From: Flavipsychrobacter stenotrophus
Lineage (GTDB): Bacteria > Bacteroidota > Bacteroidia > Chitinophagales > Chitinophagaceae
Length of the DNA: 46,423 nt
Direction of reading: 5' to 3'
Assembly (NCBI RefSeq): GCF_002954265.1
Contig: NZ_PPSL01000012.1
Coordinates: 1-46,423, forward strand
The position numbers and the translations under genes are program-made. The notes beneath the pieces were generated by a model. That model did not search any database. It was not told where the DNA came from and worked only from the letters and a program-made list of their open reading frames with translations. This document shows positions 26,505 through 35,858 of the stretch, piece by piece; within the stretch, counting starts at the first letter, position 1, and the number at the start of each line of letters is the position of its first letter.

Positions 26505-26890
26505 TTGTGATCTTTAATTTTGGTAATCCTCAAATTTACATTTTAATGTCTGATAAGGCTATTAATTAGGGCAAGACAATATAATGCCGTCAATAAAAGC
26601 TGAATTTAGCAATGCGGGCCTGTTTTTTCGCTATAAACATGTATTTAGGTATTATGTCACAACCTTATCTTTAATATCTTCCACTGTAGTTAATTTGTAC
26701 AATCAAAACTACATTGATGGAAGGCTAATTTTGATATTTTCGCTCAAGCATATGCCCTATAATTATATTTATAAATTTTTCCTGGTTAAACCCTTTTCAG
26801 CCTTCAATGTCACATTATTCTAAGCTTTGATTGCAGTTAAGTGTGCATAAAACGGAAAATAAAATTGCTATGTTATAAGGGCTGCTTTGT
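26505..26890. other. 386-bp intergenic region upstream of hsdM
   Basis: No credible gene (a 79-codon + frame has no family features). On the minus strand TAAATTTG (26538-26531) matches the Bacteroidota -7 box TAnnTTTG, 27 bp upstream of the hsdM ATG, and is a plausible hsdM promoter although no -33 element stands out. The rest is AT-rich and holds the 3' end of the RND-pump transcript. No strong terminator hairpin was seen. Confidence 0.4.
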
Positions 26891-29800
26891 CTAAGATAAT
26901 ATATCGGCCAATGACACCTGTTCATTTTTATGGATGATCCTTAAAAAACTTGGCAATACAATAAGTAGCAAAACTAATGCTACTAGGAAGCCGCCAATAA
27001 CGGCTATAGCTAACGGCTGGTGCAACTGTGCCCCTGTGCCAATCCCTAAAGCCAAGGGGGCAAGTGCGATAATTGCGCCAAGGGCAGTCATCAGCTTTGG
27101 CCGTAGCCTGGTAGAAATAGAATAAATAATGGCATCGTCTACACTGCTGGTAAGTAAAGACTCCCGGAACTGGAGATAGGTAAATATGGCATTCTCCCCA
27201 ATTATCCCTACTATCATGATCAGTCCGGTATAGCTGCCTACATTAAGGGGCGTATGCGTGATAAATAATGCGAGGTAGCTTCCTGAAATACCTAGTAGTG
27301 CTACTATGACAATAACGAGTGCCACTTTTATCTTCCTGAACAGGAATAGGATAACAGCAAAAACCAATAGGGTCGATGTAAGCAGGATAACAAGCAGCTC
27401 CTTGAATGACTGTTGCTGGTCTGAGTACGAACCACCATATTCTATGTGGTAGCCTCGGGGCAGAACAACGTTTGATGTTATCTGTGTCTGAATATCCTTC
27501 ATCACGCCGCCAAGGTCACGATTATCAAGACGGGAGGTAACCACTCCTATCGATTGGAGATTTTCTCTTTGTATCTCTGCATCTCCGGTATTAATAGTAA
27601 TACTAGCCAATTCGGTTATCGGTTTCATCCTGCCGTCAGGGAGAAAAATAAGCATCTTATTGATGTCCGCTGCGGAAAGTTTTCGGTTGCATGGATGAAC
27701 CAACCGAATATTGGATACTTGCTCCTTCTCGAGAATGTTACCTGCTATATTTCCTTCCAGTGCCGTTTGCATCTGGTATTGGAACGATACGGGCGTGATA
27801 CCGAATTGCGCCAGCTTTGAATAGTCAGGAACCACACTTAGCGACGGCCCGGCTATCACTATTCCGTTGAACACATCAGCAGTGCCTTTTACATTTGAAA
27901 TGACTTCAGCAACATTATTGGACAGCTTCCTTAGTATTTGCTGGTCATCGCCATATATCTTTATCTCTACCGGTTGCACCGACGTCATCAGGTCTCCCAG
28001 CATATCTCCGATAACCTGTCCGAAATCGACACGCAATGCGGGTTGTGTAGATTCTATTTTCTGCCTTATCGAAGCTATCACATCGTCTGTGGTTGCCGAC
28101 CTGTCTTTTTTAAGTTGTATCAGGTAATCCCCCCTGTTAGGCTCGGTGATGAAGAAGCCCATTTGTGTGCCGGTCCTCCTGGAGTATGCCTGCACGTCTT
28201 TCTCTTTCGTTATTATCTTCTCTACTTCTCTAAGCATCCGGTCTGTTTCTTCAAGTGATGTGCCGGGCGGGGAAGAGTAATCGAGTACAACGCTACCTTC
28301 ATCCATTTCCGGAAGGAAGCCGGTTTGCAGCTTCGGAAGTATCAGGACAATGCATAGGATGAGCACGGCGGAAACAATGATACTGATATACGGCCTGTGG
28401 ATAAAGAACGAGATCCAACGCTGTGTCTTCACCGGATGTTCCTTCTTTTTCGTAGCAGCAGGTATCTTTCTGGTAAAAAGGAGGTAGATAACCGGCAGGC
28501 CTATCCAAGTAACAAAAAAGGAACATAGCAGGGTGACGATCATAGTATTTGTAAGCACCTTGAAATAGGCCCCTGCAACACCCGTCATCAAAGTAAAGGG
28601 AATAAAAATTACTATCGTGCTTATGGATGACCCCACCATGGCCGGGAACAGGTACCTGACTGCCTTTTGCACCAACTTTTCTGTAGGCTCGCCTGGGTGT
28701 TCCTCGTGGGTCCGGTGTATCTGCTCCACTACTACTATCGCGTCATCAATGATCAGTCCTATGGCTGCGGCTATAGCGCCAAGGGTCATAATGTTAAGCG
28801 AATACCCCATGAAGTAGATCACAACAAGAGTAAGACACAAGGTGACCGGTATCGTAACCAGAATGGTGGCACTAGCCTTGAATGAACGGAGAAAGATCAC
28901 GGCGACGATGATTGCAAGAGCAAGACCTATCCACAAACTGTCCGTTACACTTTTTACTGAGTCCTTGACAAAGTCAGCCTGCACATAATAGGGACTTATA
29001 TCCACTCCTTTGGGGAGTATCTTTTTAAGGTCCTTTATGCGCTTCTCTATGTCAGCCGATACAGTCAGCAAATTGGCATTGGGCTGTTTGATCACTGCGA
29101 CCAGAAGGGCGTCTTTTCCGTTAGCATTGATCCTCGTGTACTCTGTTGCTTCGCTTATGCTGACTTCGGCAATATCCTTGAGCAATATAATCCTCTTGCC
29201 GTCATTGCGGATTACCAGGGCATTAAGTTCATCTACGTTATGTACTGTAGCGTCTGTTACAGCAAGGTAAAGATACCTGTAGTCAGCAAGATAACCATTC
29301 GATTTTATGAAGTTGGTTTGTGACAAGGATGTATTTACCGCATCTGGATTTATCCCTAATGCTGTCATTTTTTCTTTATCGAGCGAGACCCGGTATTCTT
29401 TTTGCTTGCCTCCTATAACCCTTATTTCAGATACTCCGTCGGCCTGCGAAAGAAATGGTTTTATAGTAAATGTTGCAAGTTGCTTTAACTCGATTGGAGA
29501 TAGGTCATGGCTCTCCAATGTGTAACCCATCACAGGTAATATAGATGGATTCATTTTCTCCACTACTATCTGGGTTTCTGGAGGCAGGGTGCTTCTTATT
29601 TCGTTGATCTTTGACTCGATTCGCTGCTGGCTCAGGTCTATATTGGCATTCCAGTCCATAAAGGCAGATATCTCACAACTCCCCCTGCTGGTAGTGCTTC
29701 TTACTGTATGGAGGTCAGGTACCTGCTTGATGGCATTTTCCAATGGTTTCGTAACGGTAACCATCATTTTATTTACTGGCATCAGGCCCGCATCCGCTAT

Positions 29801-29935
29801 GATCTTGATCTTTGGGAATGTTATTTCAGGAAATAGACCCGTCTGTAGCTTGCTGTAAGCAAACAATCCACCCATGACAATGATGGCCAGTAATACAGCA
29901 AGAGGATTTTTATAGGAGACAAAGAAATTTTTCAT
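26891..29935 (-). CDS. RND efflux pump inner-membrane permease
   Basis: 1014 residues, with two halves each made of a membrane helix, a large periplasmic loop and a helix bundle. TM1 is NPLAVLLAIIVMGGLFAY with GLFPEITFP; TM4 is GLIIDDAIVVVEQIHRTHEE with the double Asp used in proton relay; a second PEMDEG loop start is seen, and TM10 is MIVGIIGENAIF. TM4 resembles multidrug (HAE-type) pumps, whereas the Glu in TM10 sits where AcrB has Lys and CusA-type pumps have Glu. The substrate cannot be read from sequence. It follows the adaptor gene by 6 bp and ends the operon. Confidence 0.92.
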   Translation of the reverse strand: MKNFFVSYKNPLAVLLAIIVMGGLFAYSKLQTGLFPEITFPKIKIIADAGLMPVNKMMVTVTKPLENAIKQVPDLHTVRSTTSRGSCEISAFMDWNANIDLSQQRIESKINEIRSTLPPETQIVVEKMNPSILPVMGYTLESHDLSPIELKQLATFTIKPFLSQADGVSEIRVIGGKQKEYRVSLDKEKMTALGINPDAVNTSLSQTNFIKSNGYLADYRYLYLAVTDATVHNVDELNALVIRNDGKRIILLKDIAEVSISEATEYTRINANGKDALLVAVIKQPNANLLTVSADIEKRIKDLKKILPKGVDISPYYVQADFVKDSVKSVTDSLWIGLALAIIVAVIFLRSFKASATILVTIPVTLCLTLVVIYFMGYSLNIMTLGAIAAAIGLIIDDAIVVVEQIHRTHEEHPGEPTEKLVQKAVRYLFPAMVGSSISTIVIFIPFTLMTGVAGAYFKVLTNTMIVTLLCSFFVTWIGLPVIYLLFTRKIPAATKKKEHPVKTQRWISFFIHRPYISIIVSAVLILCIVLILPKLQTGFLPEMDEGSVVLDYSSPPGTSLEETDRMLREVEKIITKEKDVQAYSRRTGTQMGFFITEPNRGDYLIQLKKDRSATTDDVIASIRQKIESTQPALRVDFGQVIGDMLGDLMTSVQPVEIKIYGDDQQILRKLSNNVAEVISNVKGTADVFNGIVIAGPSLSVVPDYSKLAQFGITPVSFQYQMQTALEGNIAGNILEKEQVSNIRLVHPCNRKLSAADINKMLIFLPDGRMKPITELASITINTGDAEIQRENLQSIGVVTSRLDNRDLGGVMKDIQTQITSNVVLPRGYHIEYGGSYSDQQQSFKELLVILLTSTLLVFAVILFLFRKIKVALVIVIVALLGISGSYLALFITHTPLNVGSYTGLIMIVGIIGENAIFTYLQFRESLLTSSVDDAIIYSISTRLRPKLMTALGAIIALAPLALGIGTGAQLHQPLAIAVIGGFLVALVLLLIVLPSFLRIIHKNEQVSLADILS

Positions 29936-29941
29936 GCAGAT

Positions 29942-30871
29942 CTATTGAACAATTTTTACTTTGGCGGTATCACTCAACCCATAATTGCCTGTAACCAATA
30001 TTTTATCTTCCTGACTGAAGGAAGGTGCTAGAATTTCTACCCAGTCTTTTGTCTCAATGCCTTTTGTAATTTCCACTTTTACCGCGGTAGTGCTATCTGA
30101 AATCTTCATTACCCAATAAGTAGTTTGTATGTCATTGCTGAGTATAGCGCTTTTGGGCAGCGATTGTGTTTTTCCCTTTTGTGTCTTCACTATTTTTGCC
30201 CTGGCTATCAGGTTTTCAGGTAGTGGGATATTGCTGCTTGTCCTTATAATATAGCTTTCCGTCTGTGATGCGGAGTCCATAACAGGTAGTGATGACTCAA
30301 CGACACCTTGAAGCACTGTGGCATCTGGTAAAACCAAGGCGACATTTTTTCCTACAGCTATATAACGGCGTAATTCATATGGTAAGTTCAGGATAAACGC
30401 AAAACTGGTCCTATCACTGATTACAGCCAACTGCTCCCCATCCTGCACATAATCGCCCGACTGGTGGCTAAGTTGCGTAATATAACCACTTGAGGTAGCA
30501 ACAATCTTATTTTCGCCTGAAAATTTGAATGAAGGGTCAAGCTTGCTGATCGTGTTGCCTATACTTTGTGATTCCTTGGTCTTGACGGTAAAGAGCACCT
30601 CTCCCTTGCTTACAAACTTGCCTATCCTGATATTTACGGTTTGTATATAGCCGCCTGCATTGGCCTTGACATAACTTTTACGCAAGAAAGACGAAGTAGC
30701 ATTCAGCTCAATATACTCGCTGATCGGGCCGGAAACAACATTAGTAACCGTGACAGGCGTAGTGACTTCTTTTGTGGTTTCTGCCGTAGTCTCTCCGGCT
30801 TTACCTTTACATCCCCACAGGTATAGACAAAGCGAAAGCAGGGGTATGAACCGTTTACATATTGACAGCAT
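29942..30871 (-). CDS. RND efflux periplasmic adaptor lipoprotein (MFP)
   Basis: 309 residues. A lipoprotein signal with lipobox LWGC (Cys near residue 21) anchors it in the inner membrane. The rest has the adaptor order: a lipoyl half-motif (ASSFLRKSYVKANAGGYIQTVNIRIGKFVSKGEVLFTVKT), a short hairpin, the second half (IVATSSGYITQLSHQSGDYVQDGEQLAVI), then beta-barrel and membrane-proximal strands (LPYELRRYIAVGKNVALVLP; VLVTGNYGLSDTAKVKIVQ). It bridges pump and TolC channel. The spacing of 6 bp on both sides shows one operon. Confidence 0.9.
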   Translation of the reverse strand: MLSICKRFIPLLSLCLYLWGCKGKAGETTAETTKEVTTPVTVTNVVSGPISEYIELNATSSFLRKSYVKANAGGYIQTVNIRIGKFVSKGEVLFTVKTKESQSIGNTISKLDPSFKFSGENKIVATSSGYITQLSHQSGDYVQDGEQLAVISDRTSFAFILNLPYELRRYIAVGKNVALVLPDATVLQGVVESSLPVMDSASQTESYIIRTSSNIPLPENLIARAKIVKTQKGKTQSLPKSAILSNDIQTTYWVMKISDSTTAVKVEITKGIETKDWVEILAPSFSQEDKILVTGNYGLSDTAKVKIVQ

Positions 30872-30877
30872 AAGGTT

Positions 30878-32113
30878 TTATTTGTTCCAGTAATTAATTT
30901 GGTTGATGACCTGTAGTCTGCTGATATTGTTTTGTGCCAGCAGGTTTTTGGCATTGAGATAATTATTGATTGCAATGACAAAATCTGCAATTTTAGCATC
31001 GCCGCTTGTCAATAGCCGACCATTTACGCTTATAAGCGTTTCTGCATATCTTATCTGTTTGTTGATATCTGTAATAAGTGATTCGACATTATCCAACTGT
31101 TGCTTCAGCTGGGCTTGCTGCTGGTCGTACTGTGCGTTAAAAAAGTTTTTATAATGTGCCACAGTATTCTGCAGATAGCTTATTTTCTGCGTTTTCAGCT
31201 TCCTCTGATGGCCATCGTAGATAGGTACTGTAAAGTTAAGGCCGAAACCCGTCCCCAAAGTTTTGTAGACCTGGTACAACGCGGAGGTATTGTACCCGGC
31301 GTTAGCATAAATTCCCAGTTTGGGTCGATAACTATAGTTCAGTAAAGCCTGGTTATTATCCAGGATCATACTGTCTAGCATAAATTTTTTATAAAATACG
31401 GAGGATGTTTTATCCGGCAGTGGTAATACTGTTATGTCCGGGGGGGTAAGTGACACCAAACCTGTATCAAAAATACCACACAAATAGTTCAATGTGGCAA
31501 AATCTGTTTGGTATTGCAGGTGCAGCTGTCTTATCTGCAGTTCCTGCTGTTGCAAGGTAACCAGAAACGTCAGGTAATCAGTTTGCCTGTAAATATTGCT
31601 TTCCGTTAGTTTCCTCAATAACGTGTCTTCCTGCGAAAGCAGCTTATGGATTTCTTCATTAAACTGTAGTTGTTGCCAGTCGCCATAGGCGATGATGTAT
31701 TGGTTAGTGATCGAACGCCTGATGTCCTGCTCGGACATCTTTTTGCCGTTGCGTAAAGAATCGCCCTGTAGCCGGACTGTACCTAGTTGGGCCGCCTTGT
31801 TTTTTCTGCCTGTAAATGCCTGGTCTACACTTACCAGGGAACTATAGGTGCCATTATTGGTAACCGCTGGGTCGTAACCATAACCATTTATTACCGGGGC
31901 ATAAAAATTACTGCTTGTAAAGTTTGCCTGGGGTTTATAAACAGACTTGACCAACTGGCTGTCTATCCCGGCAGACAAGATCTGGTTGTCATAATCCTTG
32001 AGCAACGGACTGTTGGACAATCCTGTTGCGACATAATATTCCAGGTCATATTGCTGGCAGTATGCGTCACGGAAAGAGAGAATGAATAAAAAAGCAACAA
32101 GGACCTTTGCCAT
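30878..32113 (-). CDS. TolC-like outer-membrane efflux protein
   Basis: 411 residues with a signal peptide (VLVAFLFILSFRDAYCQ). Long amphipathic helices are typical of TolC/OEP proteins: YYVATGLSNSPLLKDYDNQILS, then DIRRSITNQYIIAYGDWQQ-LQFNEEI, the GFGLNFTVPIYDGHQRKLK strand-helix joint, and a second LQNTVAHYKNF to LISVNGRLL hairpin. It is somewhat short, as is common in this phylum. It is the first structural gene of the efflux operon, 62 bp after the kinase, and has its own regulatory box and promoter in that gap. Confidence 0.87.
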   Translation of the reverse strand: MAKVLVAFLFILSFRDAYCQQYDLEYYVATGLSNSPLLKDYDNQILSAGIDSQLVKSVYKPQANFTSSNFYAPVINGYGYDPAVTNNGTYSSLVSVDQAFTGRKNKAAQLGTVRLQGDSLRNGKKMSEQDIRRSITNQYIIAYGDWQQLQFNEEIHKLLSQEDTLLRKLTESNIYRQTDYLTFLVTLQQQELQIRQLHLQYQTDFATLNYLCGIFDTGLVSLTPPDITVLPLPDKTSSVFYKKFMLDSMILDNNQALLNYSYRPKLGIYANAGYNTSALYQVYKTLGTGFGLNFTVPIYDGHQRKLKTQKISYLQNTVAHYKNFFNAQYDQQQAQLKQQLDNVESLITDINKQIRYAETLISVNGRLLTSGDAKIADFVIAINNYLNAKNLLAQNNISRLQVINQINYWNK

Positions 32114-32138
32114 TAGTAAAACGGATTATTTCCTGTGT

Positions 32139-32172
32139 CAAAGGAACATACTAAAACTGAAGAAAAAAGGAA
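32139..32172 (-). promoter_or_regulatory. Regulatory box and -7 element before tolC
   Basis: Minus strand: TTCCT at 32172, TTCAG at 32161 (11 bp apart), then TTTG at 32142-32139, 30 bp from the first half-site. This spacing is the same as in the other boxes of this region. The first half-site is degenerate. Inferred target of the OmpR-type regulator encoded just upstream. Confidence 0.5.
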
Positions 32173-32175
32173 GAT

Positions 32176-33426
32176 TTAAAATAGCAGGGTAAATGTATGC
32201 CTGCCGTCTTTAAAACTGTATTCCAGCCGATAGCCGGCTGCGTCGCATATCCGCTTTACGATAGCTAATCCAAGTCCATTGCCGTCCTCTGTAGTATTGC
32301 CGTCCCTAAAAAAGCGTTTGAAAAGGTTTTCCTCTTTTATTTCTTCTAGCTCGGAGGTATTTGAAATGGATAGCTGGCCGGATTTCAGGGATATGCCGAT
32401 CCAACCATCCGTGGTATTGTATCTTACCGCGTTATTCAATAGGTTACCGACTACGATTTCCGCAAGGTATGCGTGGAAGCGGACGGTTACGGGCTGGTAT
32501 TGGATGAATTCCAGATGCAGCCCTTTTGAGGAAATGATATCGAGGATCTCGTCCAGTTTTTCCTGCATTACTTCGTCTATTTTAACCAGGTCAGCCATAG
32601 GGAATTGGGAGTGCTCAATTTTTGTGAGCAGCAACAGCGACTGGTATAGCTTGGATAGTTTTCTTACCGCATTTTCAATATCGTTTACTTGGTCAGCATT
32701 TTTTTGAAGCAACGCCTCATTCTGCAAGATCAATTCCAGCCTCGTTCTTATCACCGACAAAGGTGTCTGCATCTCATGTGCTGCGTTGCCGGTAAATTCT
32801 TTCAATGATTGGAAATCGGCTTGTACACGGCTTGTCATTTCCTGGATATTCTCGTTCAGTAGGTCAAACTCATCAATGTCAGTTTTTGGAAAGGCCGGAT
32901 GCGCTTTTTCTTCAATGTCATATCCCCTTATAAAACTTATGGTATTATAGAAGGGTTGCCAAAGACGCGTAAGGACGGCCCTGTTAATGAGATAGCCCGC
33001 CAACAAAATGAGCGCTATCATACCTATCGTTATTGCAACTACCACTTGGAGCAGGCTTTCGTTTTCTTCAAGTGGTTTGCTGACAACAATAGTGAATGTA
33101 TTGTTTGAGACGGCCATTCCGAATTGCACTTGCCGGGACCATTCCTTTGCCCTGGCATATTGGACATATGTATTCTTGAAAGTAGGGGTTGCCGGTCCGG
33201 GAATATTGAGATAATCAATGTACTGGTCTTCCGTATTGACAATTTCTGGCAGCTTGCCATACTTTCTGGCGTAAGTTATAATCTCCTCTTTCTCGTTACC
33301 CAGTGCTTCATCAATCTGCTGGATAAATATGTATTGCATGAGGAAGTAAAATACACAGCTGCCAACCAAAAAAATGATGATGGTTACAGTCAGGTTCACC
33401 CTGTTATATTTTGCAAATAGCTTCAT
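32176..33426 (-). CDS. Sensor histidine kinase of the efflux locus
   Basis: 416 residues. TM1 is near residues 12-34 and TM2 near 125-148, with a short periplasmic sensor of about 90 residues between them. A HAMP-like linker follows, then HisKA with the phospho-acceptor in GNAAHEMQTPLSV (His217), and HATPase with NLLNNAVRYN (N box), FFRDGNTTEDGNGLGLAIVKRIC (G boxes). It overlaps the response regulator by 4 bp (ATGA), so the two are cotranslated and form a pair. The signal is unknown; position suggests efflux substrate or envelope stress. Confidence 0.9.
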   Translation of the reverse strand: MKLFAKYNRVNLTVTIIIFLVGSCVFYFLMQYIFIQQIDEALGNEKEEIITYARKYGKLPEIVNTEDQYIDYLNIPGPATPTFKNTYVQYARAKEWSRQVQFGMAVSNNTFTIVVSKPLEENESLLQVVVAITIGMIALILLAGYLINRAVLTRLWQPFYNTISFIRGYDIEEKAHPAFPKTDIDEFDLLNENIQEMTSRVQADFQSLKEFTGNAAHEMQTPLSVIRTRLELILQNEALLQKNADQVNDIENAVRKLSKLYQSLLLLTKIEHSQFPMADLVKIDEVMQEKLDEILDIISSKGLHLEFIQYQPVTVRFHAYLAEIVVGNLLNNAVRYNTTDGWIGISLKSGQLSISNTSELEEIKEENLFKRFFRDGNTTEDGNGLGLAIVKRICDAAGYRLEYSFKDGRHTFTLLF

Positions 33427-34100
33427 CGGTAGCTGAATTTATATCCCGTCCCGTAGATGCTGTGCAAATAGTCGCCACATCCGGCCTGTTGTAGTTTCTT
33501 CCTAAGATTCTTGATATGGGCATACATAAAGTCAAAATCCTCAACAAGATCCATGTTGTCTCCCCACAGGTATTCAGCAAGTGTATTCTTAGTGAGCACT
33601 TTGTTTTTATTGATAATAAAATACAACAGGAATTTATATTCGGTTTTGGTCAGCGCAACCGGTTTATCGTTGATACTTACCTCCGAATTATCCGTATCGA
33701 CGATTATCTCCTCAAATTTCACAAGGTTACCTGCAAGGGAATTCTTCCTTCTGACAATGGCAGAAATACGCATACTTAGCTCGGCAAGATGGAATGGCTT
33801 TGTCAGGTAGTCATCCGCCCCGAGTTTAAGACCAGCCAGTTTATCATCCAGCGAATTTTTTGCAGAGATGATAATCACTCCATCCAACTTGCGCTCCGTT
33901 CTCAATTCTTTAAGTAAATCGAGGCCGCTGCCCCCCGGAAGCATGATGTCGAGTATAATACAGTCGTAGTCGTAAAGGTCTATTTTTTGCAGTGCGTCCC
34001 TATAGTTGAGTACCGACTCGCACAGGTATCCCTGCGAGGTCAAATATTCGACCATGCTATTATTGAGCGACCGCTCATCTTCAACAATCAGTATTTTCAT
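33423..34100 (-). CDS. OmpR/PhoB-family response regulator
   Basis: 225 residues. Receiver domain with the acidic pair ED (residues 7-8), phospho-acceptor Asp51 in IILDIMLPG, Ser/Thr in IISAK and Lys in YLTKPF. The C-terminal winged helix has VALTKTEYKFLLYFIINKNKVLTKNTLAEYLWGD and YGTGYKFSY. Such regulators bind direct repeats about 11 bp apart, and five repeats of that kind lie at promoters of this region, including its own operon promoter. It is 25 bp after the YncE-like gene. Confidence 0.9.
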   Translation of the reverse strand: MKILIVEDERSLNNSMVEYLTSQGYLCESVLNYRDALQKIDLYDYDCIILDIMLPGGSGLDLLKELRTERKLDGVIIISAKNSLDDKLAGLKLGADDYLTKPFHLAELSMRISAIVRRKNSLAGNLVKFEEIIVDTDNSEVSINDKPVALTKTEYKFLLYFIINKNKVLTKNTLAEYLWGDNMDLVEDFDFMYAHIKNLRKKLQQAGCGDYLHSIYGTGYKFSYR

Positions 34101-34125
34101 TAATTGGTTTATGTCCTATTTTCAT

Positions 34126-35142
34126 TTAGTTGCCTTCACCAACAACCAGCACTTCAAACGATCCCGGGGTTATGTTTGGTCTCTTTCCGTTTTCCGCCTT
34201 TTCAAAAGCTGCCGTAGGCAGGTATAGCAAGTGCGTTACTGGGTCCAGTGCTATAGTCCTGGCACCTTTTTTTGTGGGCATATTGGCTACCACAATGTAC
34301 TGGTCGGCAGATTTTTCCTTTATTATAGTAAGCGTCCCGCTGCCATTAGAACTATATACCTGCTTCACCGACGGATCGAAAGCCACACCGTCGCACCCGT
34401 CACCGATAGGGATTTCCTTTACCACCTTACCGTTATCTGCATCCATCACTACAAGTATCTTGTTGCTGCAACCGGCAAACAGCCTCCTCGTCTTTATGTC
34501 CATTGCCAGCCCTGACGGTTCTTCGCCTTTTCCCGTATGCCATCTGTTTACCACAGCAAATTCTTTGGCGTCAATGGCTACCACCTCGTTTTTATCTTCT
34601 ATGTTGACGAATAATTCACCTTTTTCGTCGGATACGGCTGTTTCCGGCTTGCCGCCTAAAGGTATTGTTTTTATAACTTTATTTGTAGCTGGGTCAACGA
34701 TACTGATATCATTGCTGCGCCCGTTGCAGACTATTATTTTTTTTGAAAAAACATCATACATCACGGCATCCGGATTTTCACCAACAGATATCTTGCCGGT
34801 AACCTTATTTGTTTTTATATCGAATATAGTAAGGTCGTTGCTTCTACCGTTGCTCGTATAACCTCTGCCAAATTCGGGAGCGAAGGCAATACCGTGTACG
34901 CCTTCGGTGTTAGGTATTTTATTCACTGTTTCACCGTTTGTCTTGTCAACAATATTTACCTCAGTTCCGTGCGCAATATATAAATAAGGCTGCACCGGAC
35001 TCACCGCGAGATAATCCCACTTGCCATCACCGTTTATGTGAAAGGTTTTCTGGATATGGCAGTTGCTTTTTTGAGCATGGGTTGTTGTGCCTGCAAATAA
35101 CATCAATAATGCAACGCCTATTTGAAAAGAAGTTCTTGTCAT
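34126..35142 (-). CDS. YncE-like YVTN beta-propeller exported protein
   Basis: 338 residues, with a signal peptide (IGVALLMLFAGTTTHAQ). About seven repeats of the YVTN/YncE kind follow: LYIAHGTEVNIVDKTNGETVNKI, GYTSNGRSNDLTIFDIKTNKVTGKI, KIIVCNGRSNDISIVDPATNKVIKTI, and so on. This is a seven-bladed propeller exported to the periplasm or beyond. It may sense or bind a ligand for the two-component system encoded next in the operon, which is inference from position only. Confidence 0.85.
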   Translation of the reverse strand: MTRTSFQIGVALLMLFAGTTTHAQKSNCHIQKTFHINGDGKWDYLAVSPVQPYLYIAHGTEVNIVDKTNGETVNKIPNTEGVHGIAFAPEFGRGYTSNGRSNDLTIFDIKTNKVTGKISVGENPDAVMYDVFSKKIIVCNGRSNDISIVDPATNKVIKTIPLGGKPETAVSDEKGELFVNIEDKNEVVAIDAKEFAVVNRWHTGKGEEPSGLAMDIKTRRLFAGCSNKILVVMDADNGKVVKEIPIGDGCDGVAFDPSVKQVYSSNGSGTLTIIKEKSADQYIVVANMPTKKGARTIALDPVTHLLYLPTAAFEKAENGKRPNITPGSFEVLVVGEGN

Positions 35143-35162
35143 TTTTTTGATTTTTAATATGG

Positions 35163-35195
35163 CAATTTGGATAGTAAAACTGAACTAATTCTGAA
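35163..35195 (-). promoter_or_regulatory. Regulatory box before the yncE-like / response regulator operon
   Basis: Minus strand: TTCAG at 35195 and TTCAG at 35184, 11 bp apart, then ATTG at 35166-35163, about 29-30 bp from the first half-site. If the local response regulator binds here, the operon is autoregulated. Confidence 0.55.
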
Positions 35196-35230
35196 TTCAG
35201 GTTGGTAGTCCGAACTTACCACTTTTTGCA

Positions 35231-35264
35231 TACAGAATTCATTCAGGATTCCAACAAATCTTTG
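35231..35264 (+). promoter_or_regulatory. Regulatory box before the DUF2147 gene
   Basis: TACAG at 35231 and TTCAG at 35242 (11 bp apart), then TTTG at 35261-35264, 30 bp from the first half-site. It is 17 bp upstream of the DUF2147 ATG and divergent from the yncE box. Confidence 0.5.
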
Positions 35265-35280
35265 TACCTATTCATTTCAT

Positions 35281-35739
35281 ATGCGGTTAGGGATATTATT
35301 CGGGATAGGGCTATTGTTGAATATGGGTTGCTTTGCACAGTGCCCTTTTCGGGAGGGAGAGGGCGACGGAATATTGGGTCGATGGGAAAATGTTGATCAT
35401 ACCCTTGGAATTGAGGTATATAAGTCAGGTGAGGACTTCAAGGCCAAGATTATTTGGTTTCGCGACCATGACAATCTGGCCAACCCTGCGGATAAGCGTA
35501 AAGATGCCCATAATCCTTATCCATTGCTCAGAGACAGAAAAATAGTGGGTATGGATGTCCTCCGGGGGTTGATCTATAATAAAAAAGAAAAGCGCTGGGA
35601 AAATGGTTTTATTTACGATGCTACTTCAGGTAGGGAATGGTCATCCAGTGCAACCCTTTCGACCAACGGAAGACTGAGGGTTCGGGGGTATTGGAAATTT
35701 GAATGGATAGGTAGGACAATGACATTTATTAGGCTCTAG
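35281..35739 (+). CDS. DUF2147 exported protein
   Basis: 152 residues. A signal peptide (GILFGIGLLLNMGCFA; the Cys could also be a lipobox-like site) is followed by the DUF2147 pattern: ILGRWENVDHTLGIEVYK, FKAKIIWF, DAHNP--LRDRKIVGMDVLRGL, KRWENGFIYDATSGREWSSSATLS, RLRVRGYWKFEWIGRTMTFIR. The fold is a small beta-barrel of unknown function, often linked to envelope or metal stress regulons. It is divergent from the yncE-RR-HK operon, with a shared box type in the spacer. Confidence 0.85.
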   Translation: MRLGILFGIGLLLNMGCFAQCPFREGEGDGILGRWENVDHTLGIEVYKSGEDFKAKIIWFRDHDNLANPADKRKDAHNPYPLLRDRKIVGMDVLRGLIYNKKEKRWENGFIYDATSGREWSSSATLSTNGRLRVRGYWKFEWIGRTMTFIRL

Positions 35740-35793
35740 TATTCCCTTTTTGATATTGGGATAATGCATAAAATGGTTCGGGTGCTCTCGTTA

Positions 35794-35827
35794 TTCAGAA
35801 AGGCTTCAGAATTGAAAGAAATATTTG
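35794..35827 (+). promoter_or_regulatory. Regulatory box before the glycosyltransferase gene
   Basis: TTCAG at 35794 and TTCAG at 35805 (11 bp apart), followed by AATTGAAA and TTTG at 35824-35827, 30 bp from the first half-site. Its sequence and spacing are almost the same as at 36743. Confidence 0.6.
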
Positions 35828-35858
35828 CTTGTAGTTAATAGACACAAAGCAAGAGACT

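Noticed and set aside
26584-26823. 79-codon + frame upstream of hsdM
   Set aside because: No recognisable domain, AT-rich composition, and it would be antisense to the hsdM leader region.
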